From assembly GCA_021604005.1 (NCBI GenBank), contig BQIV01000003.1, positions 1 to 64,000 of the forward strand: a stretch of DNA of 64,000 nt, in the 5' to 3' direction. The notes under the pieces were generated by a model. The model was not told the origin of the DNA. It saw only the letters and a list, made by a program, of their open reading frames with translations, and made no database searches. The stretch is from Nitrospirales bacterium (GTDB lineage Bacteria > Nitrospirota > Nitrospiria > Nitrospirales > UBA8639). The translations under genes were made by a program, and so were the position numbers. Below, one piece after another: positions 55,297 to 64,000 of this stretch; the first letter of the stretch is position 1; the number at the start of each line of letters is the position of its first letter.

Positions 55297-56523
55297 CTAT
55301 ACATTTTCCCCAATAACGCTAGCTAATTGTTTTCCACATTGGATGAGTTCATTATCCGTCGTAAGAATGTCCAGACAAATTCGAAGGATGCCTTCTCGGG
55401 CATCGATGATGATGTTGTCTTTTTTCAATTGTAACGCAATTGCATTCGCCGATTGATGGCGCATGCTCAAAAATGCCCCTCGTGTTTCCGGTTCTCCTGG
55501 TACGTGTATGCCGTGTTCGTGGAGCAGGTTGGTCAATCGTGCATGTTGTGTCAGTGAATAGGTTCGCAGACGTTCAACGCCTAGGCCAAGCGTGAGTTCA
55601 AGGCCGGCTCTGGCTTGGTAGTACGGAAGAACGGGTGGTGTAGATTCGAGAAATGCATTACCACCTTGTGCCAGTTTTACTTCATTTTGCCGTTGGAATT
55701 CAAATGGTTTTGGTTGTGCAAACCAGCCGGTATCGAGTGTGGTCAGTGAGCCGGTGAGGTGTCGTGGATGGATATACAACCAACAGGCGCCAGGCCCACC
55801 GCGTAAATATTTGTAGCACCCGCCAATTGCGAAATCAGCGTTTAATATTCCAATATCGATAGGGATAACTCCTGCTGCGTGATACAGGTCGATGAGGACC
55901 ATGGCTCCTCGTGCCTGCGCTTCGCGAATCAGTTGATGTAAATTGCGGAAATATTGCCCAGTCGTAAACACGACCATTGAAATCACAAGCAATGAATGGG
56001 AATGTTTGATTGCAGCAAGAAGGTTTTCTTCGTGATAGATTCCCTGCTCATCTGCGGCAACACTCTGTAATACAACCCGGTCACGTTTCGCGTAGACTTT
56101 GAGGATATGATCAATGGAACTGAATTCGCCTGTCGTGGTGATAATGTTGAATGTCTCATCGTAACAGTTCAGGATTGCCCGTAATCCTTGCCCCGCACTG
56201 GTTTTGGGCACAATACAATCTGCTGATGGAGCGTTGATGAGTTGTGCAATGCTATGACGAAAGGTTTGGATTTCGGCAAGCCAGTGGTCCCAGGCCTCAT
56301 CCATGTCTTCATACCAATAGGCTAAGGCTTGCTGAATATCAGAGAGGGTTTGATCTAACGGGCGGCCCAAGGAGTGATTGGCGAGATACGTCTCCTTTCG
56401 ACGTAATACGTGTGAAAACAAGGGGTGGATATGTGTACGAAGAGCGTACTCCTCTAATGGCCCAGATCCAAGGGCCGTCAGAGCATGTTGAATGCTATTC
56501 ATTTCCAATTTCCGTTCGGACAT
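55297..56523 (-). CDS. kynU: Kynureninase
   Basis: A 408-aa class V PLP enzyme that splits kynurenine into anthranilate and alanine. The expected blocks are present: [29 protein letters not shown], [14 protein letters not shown] and the PLP lysine in [13 protein letters not shown]. The gene overlaps the end of the tryptophan dioxygenase gene by 29 bases in another frame; ATG 56502 would remove most of this overlap. A kynurenine formamidase and genes for later steps of the NAD or quinoline routes are not in the window. Confidence 0.9.
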   Translation of the reverse strand: MSERKLEMNSIQHALTALGSGPLEEYALRTHIHPLFSHVLRRKETYLANHSLGRPLDQTLSDIQQALAYWYEDMDEAWDHWLAEIQTFRHSIAQLINAPSADCIVPKTSAGQGLRAILNCYDETFNIITTTGEFSSIDHILKVYAKRDRVVLQSVAADEQGIYHEENLLAAIKHSHSLLVISMVVFTTGQYFRNLHQLIREAQARGAMVLIDLYHAAGVIPIDIGILNADFAIGGCYKYLRGGPGACWLYIHPRHLTGSLTTLDTGWFAQPKPFEFQRQNEVKLAQGGNAFLESTPPVLPYYQARAGLELTLGLGVERLRTYSLTQHARLTNLLHEHGIHVPGEPETRGAFLSMRHQSANAIALQLKKDNIIIDAREGILRICLDILTTDNELIQCGKQLASVIGENV

Positions 56524-57355
56524 CGATGAGCTCTGGGAAAAAAGTGATGTCGAGAGCTTGCTTGAGAAATTTCACACCTGATGACCCTCCGGTTCCACGC
56601 TTGAACCCAATAATACGCTCCACTGTTTTGAGGTGACGAAACCGCCAAAGCTGAAAATTTTCCTCGACATCTACGAGTTTTTCACACATCTCATACGCAT
56701 CCCATTGTGATTCAGGGTGCTCATAGATCTGCTTGAAGACCTGAGTGAGTTCTGTGTTACGCGAATGTGGTTGAGACCAGTCTCGCTTTAGACAGGTCTG
56801 AGGAATGGGGTGTCCCTGCCGGGCTAAAGAACCGAGAAATTCGTCGTACAGACTGGGGGCATGGAGTGTATGCATCAATTCTTGGTAGACCTGGTCGTCA
56901 TGCCGAAACACCTCGACAATCTGGGCATCTTTATTACCGAGAATAAATTCAATGGCTCGATATTGACTGGATTGAAAGCCCGAGGCATTACCTAACATCT
57001 GCCGAAATTGTCCATATTCGTTTGGAGTGAGCGTTTCGAGCACAGCCCACTGTTCAAAGAGTTGCCGTTGGATTTGCTTGACTCGTGCCAAAATCTTAAA
57101 GCACGGATTAAACCGGTCCTGTTGAATATGGAGCATCGCTGCCCGAAGTTCATGAAGAATCAGTTTCATCCAGAGTTCGGATGTTTGATGCTGAATAATA
57201 AAGAGCATCTCATCGTGATGCGGTGGTTGGCTTAACGGATTTTGTGCGGTCAGCAGTTGCTCGAGGTGTAGATATCCTGCATAGGTCATCCGATCACTGA
57301 AGTCGAGTCGAATGCCTGTTTCCAACGTTCGTGTATGTGGCGTGTGTTCGTCCAT
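56495..57355 (-). CDS. kynA: Tryptophan 2,3-dioxygenase
   Basis: The 286-aa heme enzyme converts tryptophan to N-formylkynurenine. It has the family opening [18 protein letters not shown], the substrate-site [37 protein letters not shown] and the heme-proximal histidine in [25 protein letters not shown]. With kynureninase it forms a two-gene kynurenine operon giving anthranilate. Confidence 0.95.
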   Translation of the reverse strand: MDEHTPHTRTLETGIRLDFSDRMTYAGYLHLEQLLTAQNPLSQPPHHDEMLFIIQHQTSELWMKLILHELRAAMLHIQQDRFNPCFKILARVKQIQRQLFEQWAVLETLTPNEYGQFRQMLGNASGFQSSQYRAIEFILGNKDAQIVEVFRHDDQVYQELMHTLHAPSLYDEFLGSLARQGHPIPQTCLKRDWSQPHSRNTELTQVFKQIYEHPESQWDAYEMCEKLVDVEENFQLWRFRHLKTVERIIGFKRGTGGSSGVKFLKQALDITFFPELIDVRTEIGNE

Positions 57356-57392
57356 CGGTGCCTGTGTCTGGACTGATTGTAGGCTGATAGCG

Positions 57393-58001
57393 TTAGTTTG
57401 TGAAGAGGGGCGATGTGTTTGTGGACGATTGCGAGTGTTCTTGTGGGGAGTGTGGAGCGTTGACCTGTTGTTGCATCTGGTCTAACAGTAGCCGAGGATC
57501 ATCAGCATTTATGATCAGCGTACGATTGCTCGAGGTCAAGAAGCCCTGGTGGACTTGATGGTCCATGAAGGCAAGCAATGAGTCGTAAAATCCTTCTACA
57601 TTGAGCAATCCACAGGGTTTGTGATGGATGTGTAGCTGTGCCCAGGTGACCATCTCGCAAATTTCCTCTAATGTTCCATAGCCTCCGGGGAGTGCAATAA
57701 ACCCATCGGAAAGTTGTTCCATCAGCGCTTTTCGCTCGTGCATGGTGTGCACGATGCGTAGGTCGGTGATGTTCTGAAAGGCCAGTTCTTTCTCTGCAAG
57801 CGCTGTCGGAATAATCCCTGTGACTTCTCCTCCCTGCTCAAGCACTGTTTCTGCGATGACGCCCATCAATCCGATATTGCCGCCACCATAGACTAAGCCG
57901 ATTCCACGTTGCACGAGTAATTGGCCAAGGTGACGCGTCATGTGTTCATAGGCGGTGTGATGGCCTTTCGTCGAACCACAGAAGACGCAAATACGTTTCA
58001 T
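57393..58001 (-). CDS. LOG-family protein (TIGR00730; cytokinin-type phosphoribohydrolase)
   Basis: A 202-aa Rossmann-like protein with CVFCGST at the start, [28 protein letters not shown] and the diagnostic [22 protein letters not shown] proteins hydrolyse AMP or cytokinin nucleotides to ribose 5-phosphate and base. The last 30 residues are polar and non-conserved. Confidence 0.9.
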   Translation of the reverse strand: MKRICVFCGSTKGHHTAYEHMTRHLGQLLVQRGIGLVYGGGNIGLMGVIAETVLEQGGEVTGIIPTALAEKELAFQNITDLRIVHTMHERKALMEQLSDGFIALPGGYGTLEEICEMVTWAQLHIHHKPCGLLNVEGFYDSLLAFMDHQVHQGFLTSSNRTLIINADDPRLLLDQMQQQVNAPHSPQEHSQSSTNTSPLFTN

Positions 58002-58070
58002 TGTTCTCCTTTCACGACATTGTCACGTACGTTCTCCGGATACTGTGAGGGTTGAGAGAAGAACGTGCAG

Positions 58071-58994
58071 TTAGGAATCCATGGGAAGATTGATGAGCGA
58101 GTAGGGGTTAACGCGCGATCCGTTGAGACGGACGCCCCAATGCAGGTGTGGGCCGGTGGCTCGTCCTGTCGAACCAACTTGACCGATGATCTGTCCTTTT
58201 TTTACCACCTCACCCTCTTTGACGGAGATGGTGGAAAGGTGAAAATACATGGAATATAACCCGACTCCATGGTTAAGAATGACCCCTTTCCCTGTAAAGA
58301 AATGGTTGTGTGTGAGGCTGACCGTTCCGGTATTCATTGCGGCAACGTTGGTCCCTTTGGGGGCGGCAATGTCTTCACCGCTATGCGGACTTTTAGGCTG
58401 TCCGTTAATGATGCGTTGACTGCCAAACCGGCCTGAGATGCGGCCTTTGATCGGAGCGATGAACGAGCCTTCCCAAAAAGGATGCGGGCTGATGGATGCA
58501 AACGCATCCATCATTTCCTTGCGTTCGGCTTTCACGCGACGGAGTGTCTTGTGGTCCAGGTCCACTTTTTGTTTAGGGAGTTTCAGGTGTTGAACGGCAT
58601 AATTTTCTTTCATGACCAGGACCGTATAGCTTCGATGTGCTGTTCCAGCTGTTGTCGTGATGGTAATGTCGAGTTCATGGAGACTGGGTTTGTCCTGCAT
58701 ATCAATGCCGAGGAGGCCGGTGTAGGTCGTTGATGATTTTCGAATAAATGGAATGTTTCGATCCAGAAATGTCCCTGTGACCGTTGTTGGCTGGAGATCG
58801 CCGACTGGAACATTGACCCGGAGTACTTCTCCTTGCTTGGCACTCAATTGCCCGTCCACACCCGGTCGTTGTTCCTTCGCACTCGGAACCAACTTGAGGG
58901 GAAAAATGCTAGCAATGAGCAAGGTGATGATGAGAAGAATTTTCCCTGGAAGCCGGGATTTTGAGAATGGTTCATCAATGCGATAGATGCTCAT
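58071..58994 (-). CDS. M23-family (LytM) peptidase, last gene of the proteasome operon
   Basis: The 307-aa protein has an N-terminal membrane anchor or signal (LPGKILLIITLLIASIFPL), a beta-sandwich domain (about 45-160) and a C-terminal M23 domain. The metal and active-site motifs are visible: SPHSGEDIAAPKG (HxxxD) and GPHLHWGV (HxH). It should cut peptidoglycan cross-bridges or regulate amidases in the periplasm. ATG 58994 sits in the ATGA overlapping the pafA stop, so its translation is coupled to pafA. The upstream frame to 59090 lies inside pafA. Envelope hydrolases are not a usual member of Pup-proteasome operons. Confidence 0.9.
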   Translation of the reverse strand: MSIYRIDEPFSKSRLPGKILLIITLLIASIFPLKLVPSAKEQRPGVDGQLSAKQGEVLRVNVPVGDLQPTTVTGTFLDRNIPFIRKSSTTYTGLLGIDMQDKPSLHELDITITTTAGTAHRSYTVLVMKENYAVQHLKLPKQKVDLDHKTLRRVKAERKEMMDAFASISPHPFWEGSFIAPIKGRISGRFGSQRIINGQPKSPHSGEDIAAPKGTNVAAMNTGTVSLTHNHFFTGKGVILNHGVGLYSMYFHLSTISVKEGEVVKKGQIIGQVGSTGRATGPHLHWGVRLNGSRVNPYSLINLPMDS

Positions 58995-60364
58995 GTGTGT
59001 AGTCTCGTATGTGGGACTTGGGTGAGGAGTTCTTCCACGCGTCGATTGGATGCGCAAAAGGGGTCCATACAGAGAATGGTTTCCTCCCAATAGCCGTTAA
59101 GCTTCAGGTACGTCCAATCCACTGTATACGACCGGTTTTTGGCTCTGGCGAAGCGAATGAAATCTCCCCGTACTTTGGCCCTGGTGGTTTGAGGTGGAAT
59201 GTGTTTCGCGCGTTCAATGGCTTCTTCCGACACCACCTTTCGGATATGATCTCGACCAACTAACAGGTAATACAGGCCTCGTTGTTGATTGACGTCATGA
59301 TATTGGAGATCCATCATGGTGAGGCGAGGATCGTCCCAGCTGCACCCTTTTTTTTCAATATACGATTCCATGATCCATTTTTTCGTCACCCAGTCGAGTT
59401 CTCGAACGAGGAGCATGGGAGAGTCTTCTAGACGATCAAGGACCCGTTCCCATTCTCTGAGTACATCATGCATGATCTTATCATGAGGCTGGGTTTCGAG
59501 GTATTCGCTGGCCCGTTCCCAATACATTCGCTGAATTTCCAGGGCCGTGAGTTCTCGTCCATCCTCAAGTTTGATTCGTCTTTTCAATGTGGTGTCTTTT
59601 GAAATGTCACGGATAGCTTTCACGGGTTCGTCAAGCTCGATGCTTGGAACAGTGAATTTATCTTCAATCATGGAGAGCACCAGGTCTGTGGTTCCCACTT
59701 TGAGATAGGTCGCAAACTCGGACATGTTCGAGTCGCCAAGAATGATGTGGAGGCGTCGATACTTTTCTGCATCGGCATGCGGTTCATCTCGAGTGTTGAT
59801 GATGCTTCGTGAGGATGTCGTCGATGAGGAGGTTTTTTCATGAATATGTTGGGCGCGTTGAGAGATAAAGTAGTGAGGTTTTCCTGAGACCTTGAGAATC
59901 TTTCCCGCTCCTGAAAAAATTTGTCGGGTCACAAAGAACGGAATCAATTGTTCCGCGACTTTCCAAAAGTCGACGTCTCGACGCATGAGGAAATTTTCAT
60001 GGCACCCATAGGTATTGCCAAGCGAATCGGTGTTATTTTTGAAAATGAAAATGTTTCCAGAGAGACCTTCTTCCCGTAGTCGATCTTCTGCTATGGGTAG
60101 ACATGATTCCAGCACGCGCTCTCCAGCTTTATCATGCATGACGAGGTCGAATAGATCGTCACACTCCGGCGTCGAGTATTCGGGGTGACATCCGGTGTCC
60201 TGATAAAAACGTGCTCCATTGATTAAGAAGGCATTCGATGGCCAGCTATTGGGAATTAACCCTTCGAAAATATATCCAAGGATTTTTTCAATAGGCAAAT
60301 ACACACGGCCATTCGGTGAAAACGTCAGACCATATTCGCACTCAAGCCCGAAAATGCGTTTCAT
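58991..60364 (-). CDS. pafA: Pup--protein ligase PafA
   Basis: A 457-aa carboxylate-amine ligase of the glutamine-synthetase-like fold that attaches Pup to substrate lysines. It begins MKRIFGLECEYGL, the ATP/Mg-binding glutamates being in GLECEYG. The catalytic aspartate is D56 in NGARFYQDTGCHPEYSTPEC. It lacks the roughly 35-residue loop that marks Dop, so it is the ligase rather than the deamidase. ATG 60364 is preferred: GAGG lies eight bases upstream, and the frame to 60400 adds twelve non-homologous residues. A TATAAT about 70 bases upstream could give it an extra promoter, though without a clear -35. Confidence 0.93.
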   Translation of the reverse strand: MKRIFGLECEYGLTFSPNGRVYLPIEKILGYIFEGLIPNSWPSNAFLINGARFYQDTGCHPEYSTPECDDLFDLVMHDKAGERVLESCLPIAEDRLREEGLSGNIFIFKNNTDSLGNTYGCHENFLMRRDVDFWKVAEQLIPFFVTRQIFSGAGKILKVSGKPHYFISQRAQHIHEKTSSSTTSSRSIINTRDEPHADAEKYRRLHIILGDSNMSEFATYLKVGTTDLVLSMIEDKFTVPSIELDEPVKAIRDISKDTTLKRRIKLEDGRELTALEIQRMYWERASEYLETQPHDKIMHDVLREWERVLDRLEDSPMLLVRELDWVTKKWIMESYIEKKGCSWDDPRLTMMDLQYHDVNQQRGLYYLLVGRDHIRKVVSEEAIERAKHIPPQTTRAKVRGDFIRFARAKNRSYTVDWTYLKLNGYWEETILCMDPFCASNRRVEELLTQVPHTRLHT

Positions 60365-60580
60365 GGCAATATCCTCATGACTCCTAATGCTGCAATCCAC
60401 TCAGCATACACCCCGGCTCTTTCATCTTCAATATTATAACAAATTTGAGTAATTGCTAGCCGGTCTCATATAGCGATGAGGTGTGTGAGGTCGACAGCCT
60501 TCCTCCAGTATACTTGGGTTTACTGGCTGGGATGGTGTTCATGTTTGCCTGAACGGATTCGGCTTTGGTCTGCAGAACCG

Positions 60581-61264
60581 TCAGGAAAGCAATGTGTGTG
60601 TCTCAGACGAAGGAATACGACGAAATTTTCGGCCAGACCGGTCTCGATCGAGAACGGCAGCTTCCAGGCCCTCAATGGTTATGTGTTGTTCCGTGACCCG
60701 TTCAAAGGCGTTTTTGCAGAGGGTCACGGCCTGTTGTAAGGTGGGAAGCGCTTCAGGACTTTCGTCACGGAGGTAGGTGAGGAGAGCTTCGGCGCGTCCT
60801 CCGATCGCGGTCATCCGTTGTTCGTCAACGATGCTCCCGTCAAAGGCAATACGATACAGTTCATTGTATCCTGGTTTTTCACCGACTTGAGCTAAGAGGA
60901 GTTCAACTTCGAAGGGTTTGAGTTCTTGACTGAAAATGGTTCCGAGCGTTTGTGAGTAGCTGTTAGCGAGTGAGCGTGCCGTGACGTCTTCTCGGCTGTA
61001 CATCAATCCTTTGAGGTCGGCATGTTGGATGCCCGCTTTTCGAAGGTTTTCAAATTCGCTATATTTCCCCGCCCCGGAAAATGCAATGGTGTCGTACACT
61101 TCCGAGATTTTAAATAAAGACGCACTGGGGTTATCGGCGATGAGAAGGAGGCCACGTTCATATTCAATGGCAATAATGGAGCGTCCTTTGGCAATACCCT
61201 TTTTGGCATACTCCGCCTTGTCTTGCATCATTTGTTCTGGTGAAACGTAATAGGGGAGTGCCAC
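60581..61264 (-). CDS. prcA: 20S proteasome alpha subunit
   Basis: The 227-aa subunit opens MALPYYVSPEQMMQDKAEYAKKGIAKGRS, the N-terminal gate helix and RSII-AIEY fold start of bacterial alpha subunits. It lacks a propeptide and catalytic threonine, as expected. The C-terminus is basic (RDRSGRKFRR). It follows prcB by three bases. Seven copies should form each outer ring that binds the ATPase. Confidence 0.93.
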   Translation of the reverse strand: MALPYYVSPEQMMQDKAEYAKKGIAKGRSIIAIEYERGLLLIADNPSASLFKISEVYDTIAFSGAGKYSEFENLRKAGIQHADLKGLMYSREDVTARSLANSYSQTLGTIFSQELKPFEVELLLAQVGEKPGYNELYRIAFDGSIVDEQRMTAIGGRAEALLTYLRDESPEALPTLQQAVTLCKNAFERVTEQHITIEGLEAAVLDRDRSGRKFRRIPSSETHTLLS

Positions 61265-61267
61265 GTA

Positions 61268-62101
61268 TTAGTGCTCCTTCGATCGAGCGTGAATAAGTTC
61301 CTCCCATACGGTCGAGAGGGTGTCGTCTTCAACGTCTTGGACGCCTTGGGTATTGACGAGTTTCATGGTGGGATAGATGCGTCGGATTGGGTCTGGTCCA
61401 CCTGTGCCAACATCTTCCTCGGCGGCATTGGCTAGTGCAAGGAGCGCAACTCGAATGGCGGCTTGGTGATCGAGATTTTTTTTGAACCGTTCTTTGAGCA
61501 GGAGTCGTGCGTCTTTTCCGCCAGATCCCACTGAATGAAATTCCGTTTCTTCGTATCGCCCGCCGGTAATATCGTATTTGAAAATTCTTCCTACGCTCCG
61601 TTTGGTATCGTATCCGACAAACAGCGGGATAACGACAAGTCCTTGCATGACTAATGGAAGATTCGCTTTCACCATCTGTCCGAGACGATTGGCCTTGCCC
61701 TCGCAGGATAGTTGAACGCCATCGAGTTTTTCGTAATGTTCCAGTTCAATGCTGAACAGCTTGGCCATTTCAACACAAGGCCCTGCAGCACCCGCGATGG
61801 CCATGGCTGAATAATCATCTGTTTTAAACACTTTTTCCATTCGATTCTCGGCGATTTGAAACCCTTCCGTTGCCCGCCTGTCACCAGCAATGATGACGCC
61901 CTGTTCATATTTGAATGCGAGGACCGTTGTGCCATGAGTGAAGGGAGACGGTCGGGGGGCACTCAGCTCGTAGTGACTCTGTTGTTGCAGAATCGGTTGT
62001 CCCCAGCGTGATACCGGTGTGAGGTCTGGTTGATGGGTGGAAAGAAAGTGAAAAAAGCTAGAATAGGAATCATGTGAAAATTGAGGGCCTGGTGTTTTCA
62101 T
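61268..62101 (-). CDS. prcB: 20S proteasome beta subunit
   Basis: A 277-aa precursor with a 57-residue propeptide. Autocleavage should occur at HG|TTVLAFKYEQGVIIAGDRRAT, making Thr58 the N-terminal nucleophile; Asp and Lys of the active site are in GDRRAT and the following strands, and the SGGKD loop is near the C-terminal half. It lies 24 bases after dop, in the slot where actinobacteria carry pup, which is absent here. Confidence 0.94.
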   Translation of the reverse strand: MKTPGPQFSHDSYSSFFHFLSTHQPDLTPVSRWGQPILQQQSHYELSAPRPSPFTHGTTVLAFKYEQGVIIAGDRRATEGFQIAENRMEKVFKTDDYSAMAIAGAAGPCVEMAKLFSIELEHYEKLDGVQLSCEGKANRLGQMVKANLPLVMQGLVVIPLFVGYDTKRSVGRIFKYDITGGRYEETEFHSVGSGGKDARLLLKERFKKNLDHQAAIRVALLALANAAEEDVGTGGPDPIRRIYPTMKLVNTQGVQDVEDDTLSTVWEELIHARSKEH

Positions 62102-62125
62102 GAAGATCCTTTGGGCGTCAGATAC

Positions 62126-63601
62126 TTATTCTGAAAGTTTTGCAAGCAGTTGATCGACTGTTGAGACGCCTTCCAGCAGGTCATTGGTTAAGGCGCGTGT
62201 TCCGCGGTGAGGATCCATGAGGGGAATTCGTTTTATGGTGTCATCGCCTTGGTCCAAGAGAACCGACGTCCAGCTGACGCCATAGACTTTTTCTGCAAAT
62301 TGCTTGAGGCAGGTGCCTCGGAAGAAGGCGCGCGTATTGCTCGGTGGCTCGGTCAGGGCGCGTTCAATATCGGAGTCTTGCAGCAGGCGGTCAATGCGTT
62401 TTCCTCGTTCAAGCGTATAGTACAAGCCTTTATCGGGGCGCATATCATGATATTGCAAGTCGAGGAGGGCAATGCGGGGATCGTTCCATCCACAGGCTTT
62501 CCGGTCCATGAATGATTGAATCATTTGTTGCTTGGCAACCCAGTCAAGTTCACGTCCCAGTTGCGTGGGGTCGTGTTCAAGCTTATCGAGGATACGTTCC
62601 CAAGACACCAGGACATCTTTTGTCGCCGGTGACAGGTCTCGTGTATTGTAAAACTCGTAGGCGGTTTTAAGATACGTGCGTTGTATGTCCAGGGAAGACG
62701 TTGAGCGGCCATTGGCTAATCGCAAGCTGGCGTTGATGGCTAAGTCGCGTGAGACGGTCTTGATATCCCGAATCGGGTCTTGCAGGACGATTTGAGGAAA
62801 TTCCCAGCCGGCATCCAGCATGTCCATAATAATGGCGGTTGTGCCGATTTTGAGGTAGGTCGGGATTTCCGCCATGTTGGCGTCACCGACAATCACATGT
62901 AATCGTCGATATTTGTCTTGCTCTGTATGTGGTTCATCACGTGTGTTGATGATGGGACGTTTCACCATGGTGTTTAAGTCCATCACACATTCGAAGAAAT
63001 CGGATCGTTGAGAAATTTGATACTCAACGGCATCGGTCGTATTTTCAGCTCCGACTTTTCCGGCACCGGTATAAATTTGACGTGTGACAAAAAATGGAAT
63101 CAGTGTTTGCGCGATGGTTGCGAACGGGACTGACCGTGACAGCAGGTAGTTTTCGTGATAGCCGTAGCTATTGCCTTTCCCGTCGGAATTATTTTTATAG
63201 ACAAAGAACGTATCCGAGCCCTGCGTGGCATTGAGAGCGTGGAGGCAGGTATTGATGATTCGTTCACCGGCTCGTTCGTACGCCAGAAGTTCAAGTGGTT
63301 GACTGCATTCCGGTGTGGAATATTCCGGATGAGCCCCGTCGACGTAGAGGCGTCCCCCATTCAAGAGGAGCTTATTGAGTTGACGATTATGCCGGATGCT
63401 CGGGCGTTCTGGCTCTCCTTCTACGACAAATCCACGAGCATCAAAAAATGGATTTTCATTCTCATAATCCCAGATGCCCTGGGGTGAGGGAAGCATGGGA
63501 CAGTGGCTGATGAGTCGCATGGAGTCCGTGACGGGGTCTGACTGTCCAGAGCCTTTCGCCAACAGGCCAAACTCAGTTTCCGTGCCTAGAATTCGGTGCA
63601 A
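62126..63601 (-). CDS. dop: Pup deamidase/depupylase Dop
   Basis: The 491-aa paralogue of PafA. It starts HRILGTETEFGLLA and contains the Dop-specific insertion (about 28-62, including IWDYENENPFFDARGF) that PafA lacks. The catalytic aspartate is D88 in NGGRLYVDGAHPEYSTPEC. The start is TTG: the start codon at 63601 is preceded by GGAGG four bases upstream and no better ATG is in frame. It removes Pup from conjugates and, where Pup ends in Gln, deamidates it. Confidence 0.93.
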   Translation of the reverse strand: MHRILGTETEFGLLAKGSGQSDPVTDSMRLISHCPMLPSPQGIWDYENENPFFDARGFVVEGEPERPSIRHNRQLNKLLLNGGRLYVDGAHPEYSTPECSQPLELLAYERAGERIINTCLHALNATQGSDTFFVYKNNSDGKGNSYGYHENYLLSRSVPFATIAQTLIPFFVTRQIYTGAGKVGAENTTDAVEYQISQRSDFFECVMDLNTMVKRPIINTRDEPHTEQDKYRRLHVIVGDANMAEIPTYLKIGTTAIIMDMLDAGWEFPQIVLQDPIRDIKTVSRDLAINASLRLANGRSTSSLDIQRTYLKTAYEFYNTRDLSPATKDVLVSWERILDKLEHDPTQLGRELDWVAKQQMIQSFMDRKACGWNDPRIALLDLQYHDMRPDKGLYYTLERGKRIDRLLQDSDIERALTEPPSNTRAFFRGTCLKQFAEKVYGVSWTSVLLDQGDDTIKRIPLMDPHRGTRALTNDLLEGVSTVDQLLAKLSE

Positions 63602-63649
63602 TGGCCCTCCGTGTCAGCTGTATAGTGATGGGTAGAAGCGAGATGTTCA

Positions 63650-64000
63650 CTAGAAATAGTGTCCGACGCTGACTGTTTCTATTTCTCGTGATTCGGATGG
63701 TTCTTCCGTTAATGTTCGCACATGAATGATCTTTTCCCCTTTTTTCCCGGCTATTCTGGCCCAATCGTCGGGGTTTGTGGTATTGGGAAGATCTTCTTGC
63801 TCTTTAAATTCTTCTCGAATCGCTTTGAGAAGGTCGTCGGCCAGTAGGCCTTTTTCCCCCGCAGAAATTGCCCGTTTGATCGCCATTTTTTTTGCTCGTG
63901 ATACGACACCTTCTATGAGTGCCCCGCTAGCAAAATCTTTAAAGTAAAAGGTTTCCTTTTCTCCATTGGCATAGGTGACTTCCAAAAAACGATTTTCCTC
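63650..64000 (-). CDS. arc: Proteasomal AAA+ ATPase ARC/Mpa, C-terminal part (cut by window edge)
   Basis: Only the last 116 residues are in the window; the frame runs open to the edge. They contain the ARC/Mpa C-terminal helical region ([24 protein letters not shown]) and end in G-H-Y-F. That tail is the counterpart of the GQYL motif with which actinobacterial Mpa docks on the alpha ring and opens the gate. The penultimate tyrosine is kept, which supports a functional link to PrcAB downstream. It is the first visible gene of the operon. Confidence 0.9.
   Translation of the reverse strand, partial: EENRFLEVTYANGEKETFYFKDFASGALIEGVVSRAKKMAIKRAISAGEKGLLADDLLKAIREEFKEQEDLPNTTNPDDWARIAGKKGEKIIHVRTLTEEPSESREIETVSVGHYF

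Noticed and set aside
60480-60542. Short frame ahead of pafA considered as a Pup/UBact gene
   Set aside because: Only 28 codons and lacks the conserved helical segment and the GE/GQ C-terminus.
1-64000. CRISPR arrays, tRNA and rRNA genes
   Set aside because: No regularly spaced direct repeats and no tRNA- or rRNA-like segments were noticed when reading both strands; tRNAscan or Infernal would be the decisive check.

Overview
The window looks like chromosome from a member of the Nitrospirota, most likely a Nitrospira-like bacterium. The strongest evidence is an actinobacterial-type 20S proteasome operon (ARC ATPase, Dop, PrcB, PrcA, PafA) in an otherwise Gram-negative gene set: DUF481 beta-barrel, TolC/MacAB efflux, lipoproteins and a PEP-CTERM protein. 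The taxon is an inference from gene content, not from a marker gene. No rRNA, tRNA or CRISPR array was recognised.

Layout. 1-2.6 kb is a mobile-element scar: a 141-bp sequence bounded by a perfect 19-bp inverted repeat, an IS200/IS605 tnpA broken by one in-frame stop, and an IS110-family transposase. 2.6-7.9 kb is a compact plus-strand operon: coiled-coil protein, membrane-anchored OmpA-like protein, Ras-like small GTPase, short PAS-like protein and sigma-54 activator. 8.2-17.2 kb holds an outer-membrane DUF481 protein and a signalling island: three receiver proteins, a substrate-binding lipoprotein overlapping a PAS histidine kinase, and a glycine-zipper lipoprotein. Structured non-coding DNA lies between them, including two hairpins with complementary loops. 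17.3-22.8 kb is on the minus strand: PEP-CTERM protein, GlsB-like membrane protein, DUF2959 lipoprotein, DUF2780 protein and a HerA-like ATPase. 23.2-25.4 kb has two PIN-toxin/antitoxin pairs with visible promoter-operator architecture and a YjbQ-family gene.

26.6-38.3 kb is the most distinctive part: a three-gene, apparently colinear FkbH-PKS-NRPS assembly line. Domain order is HAD/FkbH-ACP, then KS-AT, then ACP-aminotransferase-C-A-PCP-TE. The adenylation pocket read by eye is DFWNIGMVFK, one residue from the threonine code. The logic predicts a C3 hydroxyacyl (glyceryl-type) starter, one malonyl extension, beta-transamination, condensation with threonine and thioesterase release. The cluster is AT-richer than its neighbours and flanked by long gene-free stretches.

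38.8-58 kb carries housekeeping and accessory genes, mostly minus strand: UvrA-like protein, CrcB, ROK sugar kinase, deaminase, SDR, CPBP-like membrane protein, a MacB/MacB/MacA/TolC-type exporter, a secreted LamG-like protein, a methyltransferase, a third PIN TA pair, tryptophan dioxygenase with kynureninase, and a LOG-family protein. 58-64 kb is the proteasome operon, ending in an M23 peptidase whose start codon overlaps the pafA stop. No Pup/UBact gene is present between the proteasome genes.
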